Assembly: GCF_035582795.1 (NCBI RefSeq)
Contig: NC_134370.1
Span: 39,233,501 to 39,297,500, forward strand
Length of the DNA stretch: 64,000 bases
Source of the DNA: Mycteria americana
Lineage: Eukaryota > Chordata > Aves > Ciconiiformes > Ciconiidae
Reading direction: 5' to 3'
Both the position numbers and the translations under genes were made by a program. Positions within the stretch are counted from its first letter, which is position 1, and each line of letters starts with the position of its first letter. The notes under the pieces were generated by a model. It saw only the letters and a list, made by a program, of their open reading frames with translations, was not told the origin of the DNA and did not search any database. Shown piece by piece: positions 45,951-59,600 of the stretch.

Positions 45951-48900
45951 TTGATAACTGCATGCAGTTTGACAGTGTTTCCTCTTGTATTTAGTGTATC
46001 ATTATTTTTCTCCCTCTTCTCCCCCCACCAAAAACATGGTGCATTTCCTAAGTGCTATAGCACCTTGATTGTAAGAAAACCACCTTTAAATATCTATAAA
46101 CACACACCCCCCCCCCCCCAAGCGTGCCGCTACCAAGTCTTTGTTTGAAAGTTGAAATGCATTACCCTGGTCTAGAGAGGCTGTGGCTCTGACAAAGGGA
46201 TTAGAGGAATGCACATTAAGTATTTATAGCAATTATTTGTATTGTGGGTAGTTCTCGGGACAGGGCTGTCCCCAGTGAGCCTGGTGACAGGAGACGTGGC
46301 AGCCTTGTTTGAGTGACTGTGTGCATTCGCAGTCTCCTGGTGGGTGACAGCTGGCTAGAGACACAATTACTGGTGATGGTGGCAGCATCGTGCTTGTCAG
46401 GAATCCCTTTGGGCTGTCAAACTCCTTCCAAAGAAAATATAACAGATGACCAGCTCGGGCTCCTCTGGGCTTCATTCAGGAGCAGGAGCGCTGTGTGGTG
46501 AAGGATTAGAAATGTGGGCTGAAAGGAAGGAGGCACAGCGAGCAGTGAAGGACAAAGTAGGAGAGGCAGAGCTGGAGAGTGAGAGGAGACGGATCCGTCT
46601 CCACTGCTGGCTGTGGCACCGCAGTGTGTTTGTGAGGTTTTCTGCCAGAGGTTTCACAGTGTGCAGCTCTGTCCTGTGTGTTTGGAGGTGCACTGGAAGC
46701 CACCCCCTGTCTGCATTACCCATTTTCTACTTTGGGTGGAAGCGGCCAAATTGCTGCCAAGGCCAAAATTTGTTGCTGCTCTCAAATGGATGGGGAGTCT
46801 GCTTGAAGAGACCATTTAGAAGCGAGTCACAAATCACCTCAGCAATATTCCATTTCACAGATTTATTTCTTCTGGTGACTGAGATTTCAGTGAGGAATGG
46901 GCATTGAATGGGCTGGGAGTTTCACGATTGTTCTAAATGGCTTCGTGGCTGCTTTTCCAATTTGGGAATATGTGTGTGCACATGTGTATGTTAGAATAAA
47001 TGAAAATGTTTCTATGATGATAAGTAGGTATAAGTGGAAAGACACTTTTCATGTGTTATCTAACCATACGTGAAAGAAAAAGAAATGAAAAAGCCGCCTT
47101 CTTGCATTGCCGTGCATTTCCTGTTTCTGCTGATTCACGTCTGCATTAGGACCACACGGGCAATTTCCTGCTGTCACTTCTTTGTTCAGGCAGCCCCTGC
47201 TAAATATACTTGTTTTGACAAAACAAGAGCTGGGAGATTAAATTAATTAGCTGGTGCCTTCTGGAGAGACAACTGGTGTTTTTTGTTCATGCAAAAGGGA
47301 CGTGGGGGAGTGGTGGAGGGAGAGGTTCATTTCCTGGCCTATTTCAGTTATTGTGCACATTATTTGGTTCTTCCTGACTCGTATGAAGCAGCCTTTCCAC
47401 TCTGAAGCTTTTTAGTTAAATAATCTGTAAGAGTAATGAGGAGGAAACGCTGGTTTGTGTGGCCATATGAATGGAGCAGTCTGGGAAGGTGTTTAGTTTG
47501 CTCTGCAAGCAGGATAGTAGGTCTACTGTCTGCCACTGCCCTGTGGCCATTCCCCCTCTGATGTGGAGGGGATGCCTGCTAGGCACAAACAAAACCATTT
47601 TTCAAAGTCTTTTAGCTCTCCCCAGTTTCCCTCTTGCTTCCATCTGTCTTCCTTGTCAGCATTATAGCCTGGACATGAAATCAAAGGCCACACTCATCTG
47701 AGAGCCAAGTCTGTTTAATTTAATCTGTCACGCCACAAAGTGGGAGCAAAACACGCTGCACAAGCAGGCAGTGCGTGTGTGAGAAGGCACCGTACTCGAC
47801 CAGTGCTCCCGAGGGTCCGACCAGTGCTGCCAACCATAGTTCAAAGTCTGAGCTGCATCGGTGCTGCCTGACGTGTGCGGTTGGTGTTCTGGCTGGTGCC
47901 ACCTCATTCTCTCTTGGGATGTAAAGTGAAAGTCTGAACTTTGGATGTCCGGGAAGAAACACCTATTACCTGCTGTCCTAGTCCTTGCTTTTATGTCCTT
48001 AGCAGAACCACAGAGATTGCTGTTTGAGGAACCATTACTAGGAGAGGCCAAATGGGTTGAACATCAGCAAGAGTTGCAAATAATCCTACCAACACACAAA
48101 GCCAACAGGAAGCCGTTGGGTGAGCACAGCGTCTTCTTCCTGTTCGGAGCAGGGAACAGGGATGAAGATGACCCGGGGTTTGTGCATTGACCTGGAGAGT
48201 CCCGTGATCAGCTGCTTCAGGGGCTGTACACCACTGAGTAGCAGGAGCAGTGCGGAGGGGAAGCGATTTTTAGTTTGGCTGCAGAAGTTTTACTGTAGTT
48301 CATGCACTGGTTTTCTCCTGTGCAGGATTATCTGGTGGTTTTCTTGAGTCACTGCCAGCACTTGAAGGTTCAAAAGTTTCCTTGTAGAGCTGCTCATGGG
48401 GTTACATGGGGAACAGCTTAACTTTGTAGTGAAAAATGCACTCATTCAGTAGCTGCCCTGCGTGCAGCCGTCTGTAGTGTTTCGGGATGAACGGTGGTCT
48501 GAAAGCATGAAGAATTATGATTTCTATTAGTGATGTCTCCAAAGCATCAGTGTGTGGATAGAGAGATTTTGTTCAGAACCCTTCAATTTCTCTAGTGTAT
48601 ATCATCATCATCTGTCATCAGTTACTTGGCCTCGCTTTAATCTTATATCACTTGAACTATAAAATGCTTTAAGATATTTGCCAGCCAGTTGGCTATCGAG
48701 CGTAGACAAGATAGATTTTTTTATTTTTTTTTTTTTAAATCGTGTCATTTAATCATAAGGGTATGCTCACGTTTAAAACTGGCAACAGGCATCATTTCAT
48801 TAATGAAATACAAAGTTTGGGAAGTGTCTGGAATGAGGAATGTTTCCTTCCCATCCCTAGCCAAAAATACATGTTTCTTAAAGGGATAATCATATTGTCT

Positions 48901-50553
48901 GTCCAGCCTCATGCTCTCATAGACACACACTGCGATGAACCTTGGCAATGCGGTATTCGCTCTCCAGTGGCATTAGCACAGCTAGGAAAGGATGTCATTG
49001 CATCTGATCAGTGTAAATTAAGGTCCTCCTTAATGGACAACATCCCAGTACCCCTCATGCGGTCACTTGCATTTTCCTGGTCTTAATACTGGTGGGCTCT
49101 TGTTGTTTCAGTCTATCTGGGGCCAGCTGAATGTCTCATTGCTGTTCACTGTAAAGCAAAGATGACTGGCAAGAACAGGAATATGAGGCTTAAATAATTT
49201 ATATCTCCATGCATGCATTTAAACACAAACTAGAAGAAAAGTAACTAAGACAGACTCTTTCCATTCTTGTTAAATCATCCTTCTGTAGCCTTAACTTTTC
49301 TTGGCAGATGGAAGAACATAACCATAAATATGTTTGCAGAAGACGCTATTTATGTGGCATGGCACGCGCACCAAGTAGCAACTTCCTTTCAACAAGAAAC
49401 ACAGATGAAAGCTGTCTGCAAATGTTACATGTAGATGAAATTCCGTATACCACTTTAAATTCTAATTTTGCATGCAATAAAAGCTCCAGATACCAGATGG
49501 AAGTATTAACCATGTTTTAGAAAGAATACTGTCTGAGGCTGCTGATTGCTCCTCAGCTGGCAGTGTCTCTGTCCCACAGAGGTAGCATGTAAGCCCTGCC
49601 ACCTGACAGATAAGCCTCCAGGATTTTGAGTATCTCATCCAAGGCAACTGTGAGCCTCCTGTTTCCCTCGTGCAAAAGATGGAGGTGGTTACCCAGCCAT
49701 TTTGTGTAAAAAGCGATCCTAAGGGAAAAGCTTTGTTAAATTATATAGGAGGAAAATAATTAAATAGACCTGGACAACACTGCAAAAGAAAAGCAGCTTT
49801 CTCTCCTGAGACTGTGGGAGAGTGCTGTGATTTCACATCTCGGATGCGATGGGCTTTGGTCTCCCTCTGCCCAAATATGAATTGTGCCTGTATCACAAAC
49901 ACTTAAAGTCCTTCTCATGCTTATCAAATCCCCGGATGTTTTAAATTATTTTAGGATCCACCAAGTATTTAAATAAGCAGGGTTGTCAGGGTGAGTAATG
50001 ATAGGATGGAAAGTGTCAGGGATGGGTGTGAGCAACGTACTGGAAGCAAATTACATCTCTTCTTTGGTCTGTCACCAGCGATGGAAAAATGTAAATAGTG
50101 TAACCATGGACTGGGATTTTCAGGGGTTGCAGAGACCTAATGCCTTGCACTGCAAATTGGACAGTTAAGGGGCGGGGGAGCTAATACACATGTGTCTATT
50201 GCAAACAAACAAGTAAAGCCCCTTGTTTATAACCAGCACTGCATCCTGCTTGCCTCTCCTGATCAGTCTGTAGAGAAAATTGCATTGGATCATTCAGGCT
50301 GACGGACTTGGAAAGGGGTGGGGCTGTTGAAGAGCATCTGTGGTGGACAGCGTGCATCGCTGCCCAGTATCCACAGGCTGTCTCCCCTTTCGCTGCCCTC
50401 TGCCCAAAAGCTGTAGTTGACGTGTATTGCCTGGCCCAGGTCCCCCCATCCCGTGCTAGGCCAAAGGGCTGATAGAAATCACTGTGCTGAAGTGCTGTAT
50501 CAGAGAGGGGACGCTTGGCAGCAGGCTCATGGAAGCCAGGCATCTGCTCTTCC
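45951..50553. other. Region between convergent OIT3 and PLA2G12B, including the PLA2G12B 3' UTR
   Basis: 4.6 kb without coding sequence between the two 3' ends. A 13-C run lies at 46107-46119. On the minus strand, AATAAA at 48720-48725 and ATTAAA at 48748-48753 are candidate PLA2G12B poly-A signals; a weak TATAAA at 50226-50231 would give a 3' UTR of about 0.35 kb. An 11-bp word CGACCAGTGCT occurs twice near 47800-47827. No other gene is recognised. Confidence 0.65.
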
Positions 50554-50672
50554 TCACAATTCGTCTCGTTCTTCCTCATTGCAAATGCAGGCGCTCCTTT
50601 GGCTGTTCATGAAGGGCCGGCAGCCCAGGGTCCAGACGGCATTGAATACTGTGTCTGCGACAGATTCACAAG
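50554..50672 (-). CDS. PLA2G12B: PLA2G12B exon 4: C-terminus with RDEL
   Basis: Encodes [20 protein letters not shown] and [18 protein letters not shown], then TGA at 50556-50554. The acceptor is TTCTCTGCAG on the minus strand. RDEL at 50568-50557 resembles the KDEL family of ER retrieval signals and suits a lumenal ER protein. Confidence 0.97.
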
Positions 50673-53600
50673 CTGCAGAGAAGGAAAAGATCAGGCAGGT
50701 AAGTAACAAGCGAAGCACCCTAGCCTGAGCCCTGCGCTGAGTTGGGCGGTATTTGCAGCTGGAAGCGTGGGCTGTCTTTTTCTCTCTGGGTATTGTGTTT
50801 TTATAAATCCAGAGGTTCCCTTCTGCTGAACTGGGGGCTCTTTTCTCCCTAGGGTGGCACCAACCTGGCACTAACTTCTCTCCCCTCTAACCCCTCTCCT
50901 TTCTTGCCTCTCAGGCTTTTCTGGTCGATGGATCATTTGGGGCACTGCAAATAGTACTGTTTACCAAGCACGTTTCCCAGAAGACCTCCACATCACTGTC
51001 TTTCCCGGCTCCCTCTCCCCACAGTTGCCTATAGCCACTACTAACCAACCTTTTCTGGTTTTTGGGAGTTACAATGCCAGCTGCCAGCCAGCATGAAAAA
51101 TCGTACGGTGGTTGCAGCAGTGGAGCTGTTGATGCGGTCTGTCTGACTCCTAGCTTCTCCTCTTCCCAAAAAATAAGCCCGAAACTACTTGTCAATAAAT
51201 AAATAGGTTAACACCAGGCCTTGTAGGGTTTATTCACTGGCACTAACACTGATTGCTTGTATGTGTAATAGATTTGGGAAGGGCCTTGCCTTTGGGACTG
51301 TCTCCTCCCGTCTCAGTCTTTCCGACCACCTCGTTCTGCTCCTGCTGCTTTAGGAGTCTGCTTGGCTGGCAGGCGTTGGAGAGGCTGTAGTGAGTCAGTG
51401 GGAAAATCGAGGCTTTGGTTAACTGGCACTGCTGCAGCTGGGATGTTTGTGCCCACGTGAAGGGAGTACAGCTGCTCTTCCCCTGCCTGCTTTCTCTGAG
51501 CTCCCGGTGACTCAGCGGAAAGGATCCCAGGTAAGAGCTGGGATGGCAGCGGAGGAGGCAGACTGTGCGACAGGAGTTGCTCAGAGCAGCCCTGAGGACC
51601 GGGAGCGGCAGGTACAGAGCACAAGGCAAAAGGAGGCAGAGCAAGAGGATGGCCCAGAGGTTCGTTCGTGTTAGCTGCACTTGTGCCTCCTGCGGCAACC
51701 AAGTCAGAGATGCTGAGGACTCTAGTCCTACTTGACTATAGGCAGAGGTGGCTTGGCTCGGCCAAGGAGTGTGGGCTCTGCTCCACCCTGACTCCCTGGG
51801 ATTTGTCTCTTGGCTTCACTGCTGCAGGCAGAAAGGGAAGAGGAGTGATCTGAAAAATTGGCAGGGGAAAATCTGAAGAGATAGGAAGTGATTAGCTGCA
51901 TGAGGTCTTGTAGATAAAGGTGACCGTAAAAGATTGGTTGTACTTGGCCTGTAGCACTTATATCTCAGTCCGTGTCTTTGTTTTCTCTTGCTGGCCTGGA
52001 CGCTCTTTCTAAAGATTTATCTGTGACAAGGTAGAAAGCCATCTGCACTATTACCGGTGTCACGCAGACTTGTCCATGTGTCCTAATCAGGCTGCACCTT
52101 TGGAAAACAAATGCACACTTAACTGTACCTTACAACAGGCCGTTGGCAGTGGGGATGAACCCAGAGGGGCTGGCTGCAGTTAGCTGGGAGAAACTCAGTA
52201 GCACCACCAGACTTTTATTCGGCTTTGGGAATGGGCTGTTCTCAAGGGCTCTGCCAGGATTGCAGACCAGATCTCCTGTAAATATCTTTAACTGTTTCGG
52301 TGTCACCTGCTATCGGTAGGTCTTATCTCTGCCTGTCCTGCCACACAGCCCCTCTGCAAGAGATGGATACCTGCCTTACAGAGGATGGGGACGCTCTGAA
52401 ATGGCCTCAGGAGGAGCAGCCTGGGGGAGGCTTTCCTGCCATGGCTTACCTCTGGTAGTGGTGGGGTAGATGTTTCCCCCTCCTCACACAGTGCAGAGGT
52501 GCTTGATGTTGGCACAGAGGATCAAGAGGCAGGCTTGGGCTATCTCGTGAGTTAACTCTCGCAGAGGTTACCAAATACAGCCTTTACCAAAAAGCTCTTC
52601 TCAAACTTGCAGACTGAGACTTTTAAAATTAGGCAAAACTAGGGTGGCTCTTGAGCTGCTGACATGTCACTGGAGCTTTGTTAGCACGAGGGTTTCTGAG
52701 CAATCCAGATCCTCCCTGCAATGGCTGAGCCACCACCCACACTGTGGTGTGTCCCTGGTGCCACCGTCATCTCTTATCTGTGAACCAGATCCCAGAGAGA
52801 CCCTGTCCTTGGCTCTCCCAGTTTGTTGGCCCTTGGCCACATACAGGTTTCAGTGTGTGGCTTACTGGCTCTGGAAGGCTTTTTGATCTCCCGTGAAGGT
52901 GTTTGAGCTCGCAGGAAGGGTATCCAAAGGTTGAAGGAATTGCTTCTAGGGGTGTTTTGTTTTGTTTTCTTCTGTCTACATGTGTTTTGTAATGTTTTCC
53001 AAGCATAAATAATTTTAGGTGTCCAGTCTTGGGACAGAAGTATGTGTGTGTGTGCAGATCTCAGAACTGTGTGTTCTCACTCAGCTCTGACCCATCTGTG
53101 ACAAGTACAGGACAGATGTGCTGCTCCTTACTGCAGATTTTTGTTTCTTTTGGCAAGGAAAGGGCTCCCTGCCCACACTCTCCCCTCCCTGCCATCACTT
53201 GTTCCCCCCTCAGGGGATGCAAGCTGGGAAGCCTACCTTCCACCTTGGAGACGAACCCGAGGCTGCGCTTGAGGTCGGAGCAGATGGAGTGGAGGCACCA
53301 GCGGAACTTGGCATCGCAGCGGTATTTGTTGGCCCCACAGGTGTCATAACAAATGTCTAGCTGGTTACAGCACTTGGTCATGGCGGGGATGCCCAAATCT
53401 AGCTGGGGAAAGACAGAAAAGAAGTGTCCCTTGGCTGCCTCCTGGCCTCAGACTCGAACAGCTGCAACTGGGTGAGGTTTTGCAGAGCCCAGCTGGCTTC
53501 TTTTCCAGAAGCTGCTACCCCTGATAGCTGGGGCAGCAGGAGGGAAAATATGCTTCTTCCTCACCATGTAAAGAAAGTGGCGACAGTAATGCAGGTCCAA

Positions 53601-56600
53601 TGCAGGATAGACCACTTTCCCTTCTCTCCTGTTTGTCATGGGGGATTAACTTCTGGGAGAGAAGTGGGGAACAGCCCCTCCATGACCATTTGCTAGTTCT
53701 GATTTGTCAGAGCTCACCAGAGAGCTTCCTGTCCTTGCTAGCAGTAGCAAAGGCCCCTTTTCTCTTTCCCCATTCTCCCACAACCTGACAGGTCCTGCTT
53801 CTTGGCCTAATAAATCTGCTATAAGTGTTATTAATGCCTTATTTCTCACAGATGCACTTGCGAGGCCAAGGACAAATACAGCTTGGTCAGGGGAGTTCTA
53901 CTTGCTGGGAGGTAAACAGCAAGCTTAGCTAATAACCGTGGGGGTGATGGGGCAGAAGGCCTGTCTCCTGGGGAGACTGGACTCATTAGCTTGTTATAAA
54001 TTCTTCCTCTTTTTGGCCTTCCTCATGTACTATTTAGGAGATTAGTTTTTTCTTCATTGAGCTCAGCGCTCATGACTGCCTGCATAAGGAGGAGGTACCA
54101 CAGAAATGCCCACAAGGTTTGCAATGAAATGTAGTTTAAGGAACTAATCTAACATGAAAAATGGGCTGTAAAGGGAGGGTTTTTCAGAGCAGGAATCTGC
54201 CCAATTGCTGCAGCTTTCATGGGCAGCAGTAATGCATGAGCTCAATAGTAATTCCTGCTCTTAGAGCCTCCTGAAGTGCTTTTCCTGGTGATTCTAATAT
54301 GATTTCATTAATAGCCTTTAAAATAACAAGCGGGTGTTAAAGCCCGCAGGTTTATTTCAGTGCTTGGCACAGGCAAAAAGCATGGGAGAGGACAAGGGGC
54401 CAGGTGTGGAGAATGCATTCAAGTATTGCTGTTTGCACATTACGCTATGTCACTGAGCTGCCCAGCGTTGAGTGTGTTCCCTGTCCTATCACAAGGGCGT
54501 GGGATTGATCAGGGCCTTGATAAAAAAGTGTTTCTCCACACTGATGCTCTGCTTGGCCAGGTATCCTCTTTTCTTCTTCTAGTGCTAACCTGCTCAGGAA
54601 GCTTTCTCTTTTGGTACCTACCAAGACAACCAGAGCAACAAGCCAGTCCTTCGTAAGTGTAACTCCTGTCTACGCGATTCCTGTTTTGCTGCCACCAGCA
54701 GTTGAGATCTTAATGCCTCCCTGACTGACGGTAAATTAGGCAGTGCTCAGACTGACATATTCGCCTTGCTTGCCTTTGGCAGGCAGCCATGTCTTTTGGC
54801 AGTCCCAGGCAGATAGCTTGTGCCCTAACACCACATAAGTGATATTTCCTCCCTTTTCCAGAGCTCTGGCTTCAGATGTGAAGAGAAGCCATCACACAGT
54901 CGGTGCATAGCACAGCTAAGCCTTTTCCCTCCGCAATGTTATTAGCTGGTTACTGTGATTAGAGAACTGCATCACTTGGGAGTACATACACTTTCGGGTA
55001 CCTTGAGCCCCAGAAAATAGGAGCTACAGCCGTTGGGTTCTTGGGGTTTGTAGTGAGGTCGTGGCATTGGAGCCTTCCCTGAGAAAGAAAGGAAAAATGT
55101 TAGGAAAGCCGATCTTCCCAAGGGTAGCACTAAAAAGCAAGGAGTGTCAGGCAGCTCCCCTCCAGTCTGCATCCCCAAACATTTCATTCTCCAGGAGATG
55201 CATGGAGTGAAGGACAGGTACTGGAGCTTGCTGAGACACTGGCCCTGCTCTCAGATCACTTCTGTTGAGGCTCTAGAGTCTGACTTAGGTCATACCTCCT
55301 CTGGCATGGCCACTGGAGCACTGTGTTGTGTGTGGACTGTGTCCCCAGCACTTCTCAAATGTTTAAACTGGTCTGAGTCCAGTCCCTAGGTCTGCGACTC
55401 TCCCCAGCTCTTACAAATGGGCAAGTCCCTCTTTGCAGCATGGGGTTTTGCAGTTGGGCAGCCCTCCATGCTGGAGCTAGTGCCTCAGACCTCCCAAATC
55501 TCCTAGGAGCTTTTTCACATGGTTCCTGAGAGCTCTGCACAGCTGCGGTCACCCAGATGTGCTTTTAACTCCTCCAAGAAACTACTAGCTAAACTACTAG
55601 CTTAGCAAGGGGATTTTTTTCCATCCTCAGTTCACTCTCAGAGTGTCAGTGAGCTGTGGATCTGCAAAATTGTGCTAGACCTTGCATGTCTGATCTTGCT
55701 TTGAGTAGCAGGTTGTCTTGGTCCATTTTTCTGCATGTGGTGATGCACTGTCACGTTTTGCAAAGAGTTGCTAACCCTTTATCTCTGCCTTCCCTTAGTA
55801 TGCTGCTTAATATGCATACAGGAGCAAGAATTTCCTTCATGAATAATTATTTACCCAATGTAGAAAGAGTCCAGCAGACAGTCAGCTAACAGAAGCTTCA
55901 GCAGCAATTTAATCTGTTTTACTTTGCTTTGAAAGTGTGCAAGCCCTCCTGTCTGCCTGCCAGCCCATCCTGGGGCTTTGTGTATGGCTGACAGCGTGCT
56001 CTGGGTGTCAGGGGTGGGTGCCCAAGGTTGGGGTGGAAGCTGTCCATGTGGAAAGGAGATCTGTCTATTCCCTGCCCTGTCTCATCCTCTTTCTCTCATC
56101 CCTACCTCAATGCCCGTCTCCATCTAACCTAACACCTCCTGTTTGGGGAGGACAGGTCACCAGGCTGCTTCTGTGCCTTGCCCCCGCTGTGCAAGGAGCT
56201 TGTGTAAAGGTGGGAGAGGGGATTCTCCCCTGGAAAAGTCATGGAGGCTGCCCCTCACGGAGTTGGGTTTCTCTGTATTGTCCCTTGATGTGTGTTCAGT
56301 GCTTGTTCTGTTTTTCTGTCCCAGCTGGGTTTATAAAAGGGAGATCTCAAATGCAGAGTGAGGTGTTAAAACAAGACATTTGAACCCTGCTCTGGGAAAA
56401 CTTTATAAGCTATGTGAATGCTGCAACAAAAACATGTGTGAGTTGAGCCTTCTGTAAGTCCATCACCTCTAGGGTTAAGTTTCTGCTTCCCTGAGCACCA
56501 CTAGAGGATTTATATAGACATAAAATAGATCTAATTTAGCCCTTCAGGCAGGCTTGGGTTCTTTTAAACTCGATTTCCACTGTTTTCTTCTTGTCAGCAC

Positions 56601-59600
56601 AGATAACCATTTAAGACACTTTTCCCCTTTTTTTCTGTCAAGATACCTAAAGTACCAGTGGTTCATATAGCCATGAATCTACTGTGTTCTCGAGAAGACC
56701 TCACAGCCAAATGCCTCAAAAGGTCTTACGTAGGAATGTTCCCGGTGCCTTCTAAATTAAAAACTGCCAGAGCAGTTTTGTTTAAACAACAGATTTGCAA
56801 CAAATAAACAACAAACTGAAATTCTGTCCAGCTGTGAGATGTCAATAGCCAATTTTCTCCAACCCTGCAGAAATGCAGTATGCACCAAGGATTTAGCTGT
56901 CTGCAAGCTAAGATAAAGCTCTCTAGTTGACATTACCACCAGGTGATGCCATTTGTGTGGGTAGGTATTTCTCAGTACAGTGGTTACTACTGTGTTTCTA
57001 CCTTTTTGGCCCCTTTTGAATAGGTCAGATCTGCTTCATGCTCCAGATGTAATTTTCTAGTGCAGAAAGCATTGTTATTTTGAGCAGGTAGAGCTGAGTT
57101 ACCAGTAAACGAAGCGCACAGATCAGTTGGTTGCAGCACACCATCTTTATAGGATTGTCTTTGCACCAAAACATAACTTAAGTCCATTGAGGTATGCTGA
57201 CGCAAGGTAGTTTCTGAGTTCATGACACATTGCACATTACACTATTTTGGTGGTTGTGCTATAGAGAGAAGGAATTATGTCTATATATGGGCTGAATCCA
57301 TAACCCAAGGCTCCCAAGCAATATAATGAGAGGAGGGCTGCACCCAGGTCTCGGTGCAATTCACAGCCTAGTTGCCCTTTTGGAAGGGGGTGAGAATTGG
57401 GATTCAGAATTCAAATGTTCCTGAACTGAGGTAGGAGGCAGAGGAACATTCAAAATCCAAGGTGGATTTTGCAGGATGGGGTCAAATTTTAATGACCTAC
57501 TTGTAACACTGATGAAATGTTCCTGCAGCACATTGTCAATTAATGGGATAAGGTGGCAAGTCAGAGTAGGAGTAAGACTGTCTGGGGATATGGAGATAAC
57601 TGAGTTTCCAGAGAAAACCTTCCATTAAGCTGAAGTTACAGCTATTATAATGTCTTAGAAAGTTGTCCTGAGAAAAAAAAATCTCACATGAGAATCGTGG
57701 TGATCAACAAAACATTGAACTGCCCTCGAGCTATGCCCTTGTAGGAAACCTGCCCCCCTCCTCTCTGAAAAACAAAGCTTAATCATTTGTAAAGTGCACC
57801 TTTGTATACTCTTTCTCAGCTAGATAAAGTCCAAGACACCACAGTTAACCTCTCTCCCACATCTTGTTTTCCAGCTAACAGGAAAACAAAAGCAAAGCAG
57901 AAATAATAGGTGTTCCTGACGTGAGCATCAACTCAGTGCTCTTGTTATCATTTATTGCTTGCCCATCCTTATAGGCATGTCTGTGATGGGGAAGGGACTT
58001 GGTGGGTCACCCTGGCTGTTTTGCTAGCTGTGTTTCACCAGGGGCCAGTTGCGGTCTGCCTGCTTGCTGCAGGGCATCACTGGGGAGAGATACCAGAAGA
58101 CAGCTGCCAGCACAGCAGGACCTGCCCAGCAGCACGCTGAAGAGGAATGCTGATGTGTAGAAGCATAGCGTTGCTGAGGAAGCCTGTTCTTTGGAAGAAG
58201 ATGTACTTCAGGGCACTGCCTTGTTGGCATGGCCTTGGAGGAGAACTGGAGTTGAGCTGCTAATGGGAAGTGAGTTTCCCTAATGCATTTTAATATCTCC
58301 AGGCTGTTGTAGCTATGCCAAGAGACTGGAAAACAGCCAGCTGGCTAGAACAGCTGCTGGCAGTGCAGGAGGTCTCAGATGCTGCAGTACTGGTACACTG
58401 GCAGGGGGAAGTGAATGTATTTCTGGGTGAATAGATGGTCTTGGGGCTCCTTGCTGTTTTGAGTGGTCCATTGTTATTTCTCTGCCCCAGACAAGCAGGC
58501 TTTGGGCAGACGTTGCCCATTCCACAGCCTTTTAGTGCTGTGTTGGAGAACCTGACTTTGAAGGCTGTATTCCCACAGCCTGGATGTGCCTCCTCATCTT
58601 AAGCCCCTCAGGGCCAAATGCTGGGCAAAACACTGAAGTCCTGCCTGGCCAGACAGCTGAAGGAAGCTATCAAGGGATTTACTCCCAGTTCAGGCTGTTT
58701 TCTCCCCCTGAGATGCCCAGAGAAACTTTGTAAGCAGGAGGAGATATTTGCCAGCAAATGCTAGTGTAACCCTAATGTCCTGATTTAAGGGAGTAATCCA
58801 TCAAGTTGTTTGTTTTCAGACCTCACTAGCTGCTGAAAAATCGGGAGGAGAGCCTTACAGCCAGAACAGCCAAGTGCTTCGTGCTCAGCTGAAGATGGAT
58901 GTGGCAATCACAGCTGAGTCCTGACCTTTATCATGGCAAAATAAGCTATTATTGGTGTCTCTTGGCTGAAATGAAAGAAAGTAGAAGGCATAATTTTTGC
59001 TTCGTGCCTGGGGAAAAAGCAATCAGGCCCTGATTCAGCAGCAGGATGGTAAAGATGGTTTGTGTTCATTCTTCTGGGCACAGACACCTGGCCTCACTGA
59101 TTTAGGATCATCCCTACATCCCCTCCGCTTGCAGTTTGCAATGTCTGTGCTAGAGACCAGCACAGACAAATGGTCCTGGAGGGGTCCAGTGAGACCCTTG
59201 GAGGCATCCGGGCAGCGTTGCAATAGTTTCCTCCTTCAGCCAGTGATTAATGAGTTGTTCAGCAGAGGACGCAAGAACTTGTGGACACAAGCATGGTGTG
59301 CACCTAAAAGGAGGTTGTCACACGCGGCGTGGGGCTGCCGCAGCGTGGGCCTGGGGGCGGGCTGCCTGATGGGCAATGGCCTCATCCTGTGTGCTGGGGC
59401 GATGCTGTGGTGTGCATGGGGGTCTCCTCCTCCAGACGCTGTGACCCCGGGGCACACTGTGCCCCACAGAGGCAATGTGCCCCACAGAGCCGCCGCGGCC
59501 CTCCTGAGCTGCTGCAGAGAGGCAGCCCTGGCCGGGGAGAGCCGTGGGGCCCCAGGCTGAGGGACTAACGCTGCAGGGCTGAGGGGCCAGGGCCGCTGCG

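Noticed and set aside
47795-47830. Repeated CGACCAGTGCT words
   Set aside because: Only two 11-bp copies; too short to support a regulatory or mobile-element claim.
58997-59560. 187-codon plus-strand open frame in PLA2G12B intron 1
   Set aside because: Overlaps degenerate tandem repeats and an equally long opposing frame; no recognisable homology.
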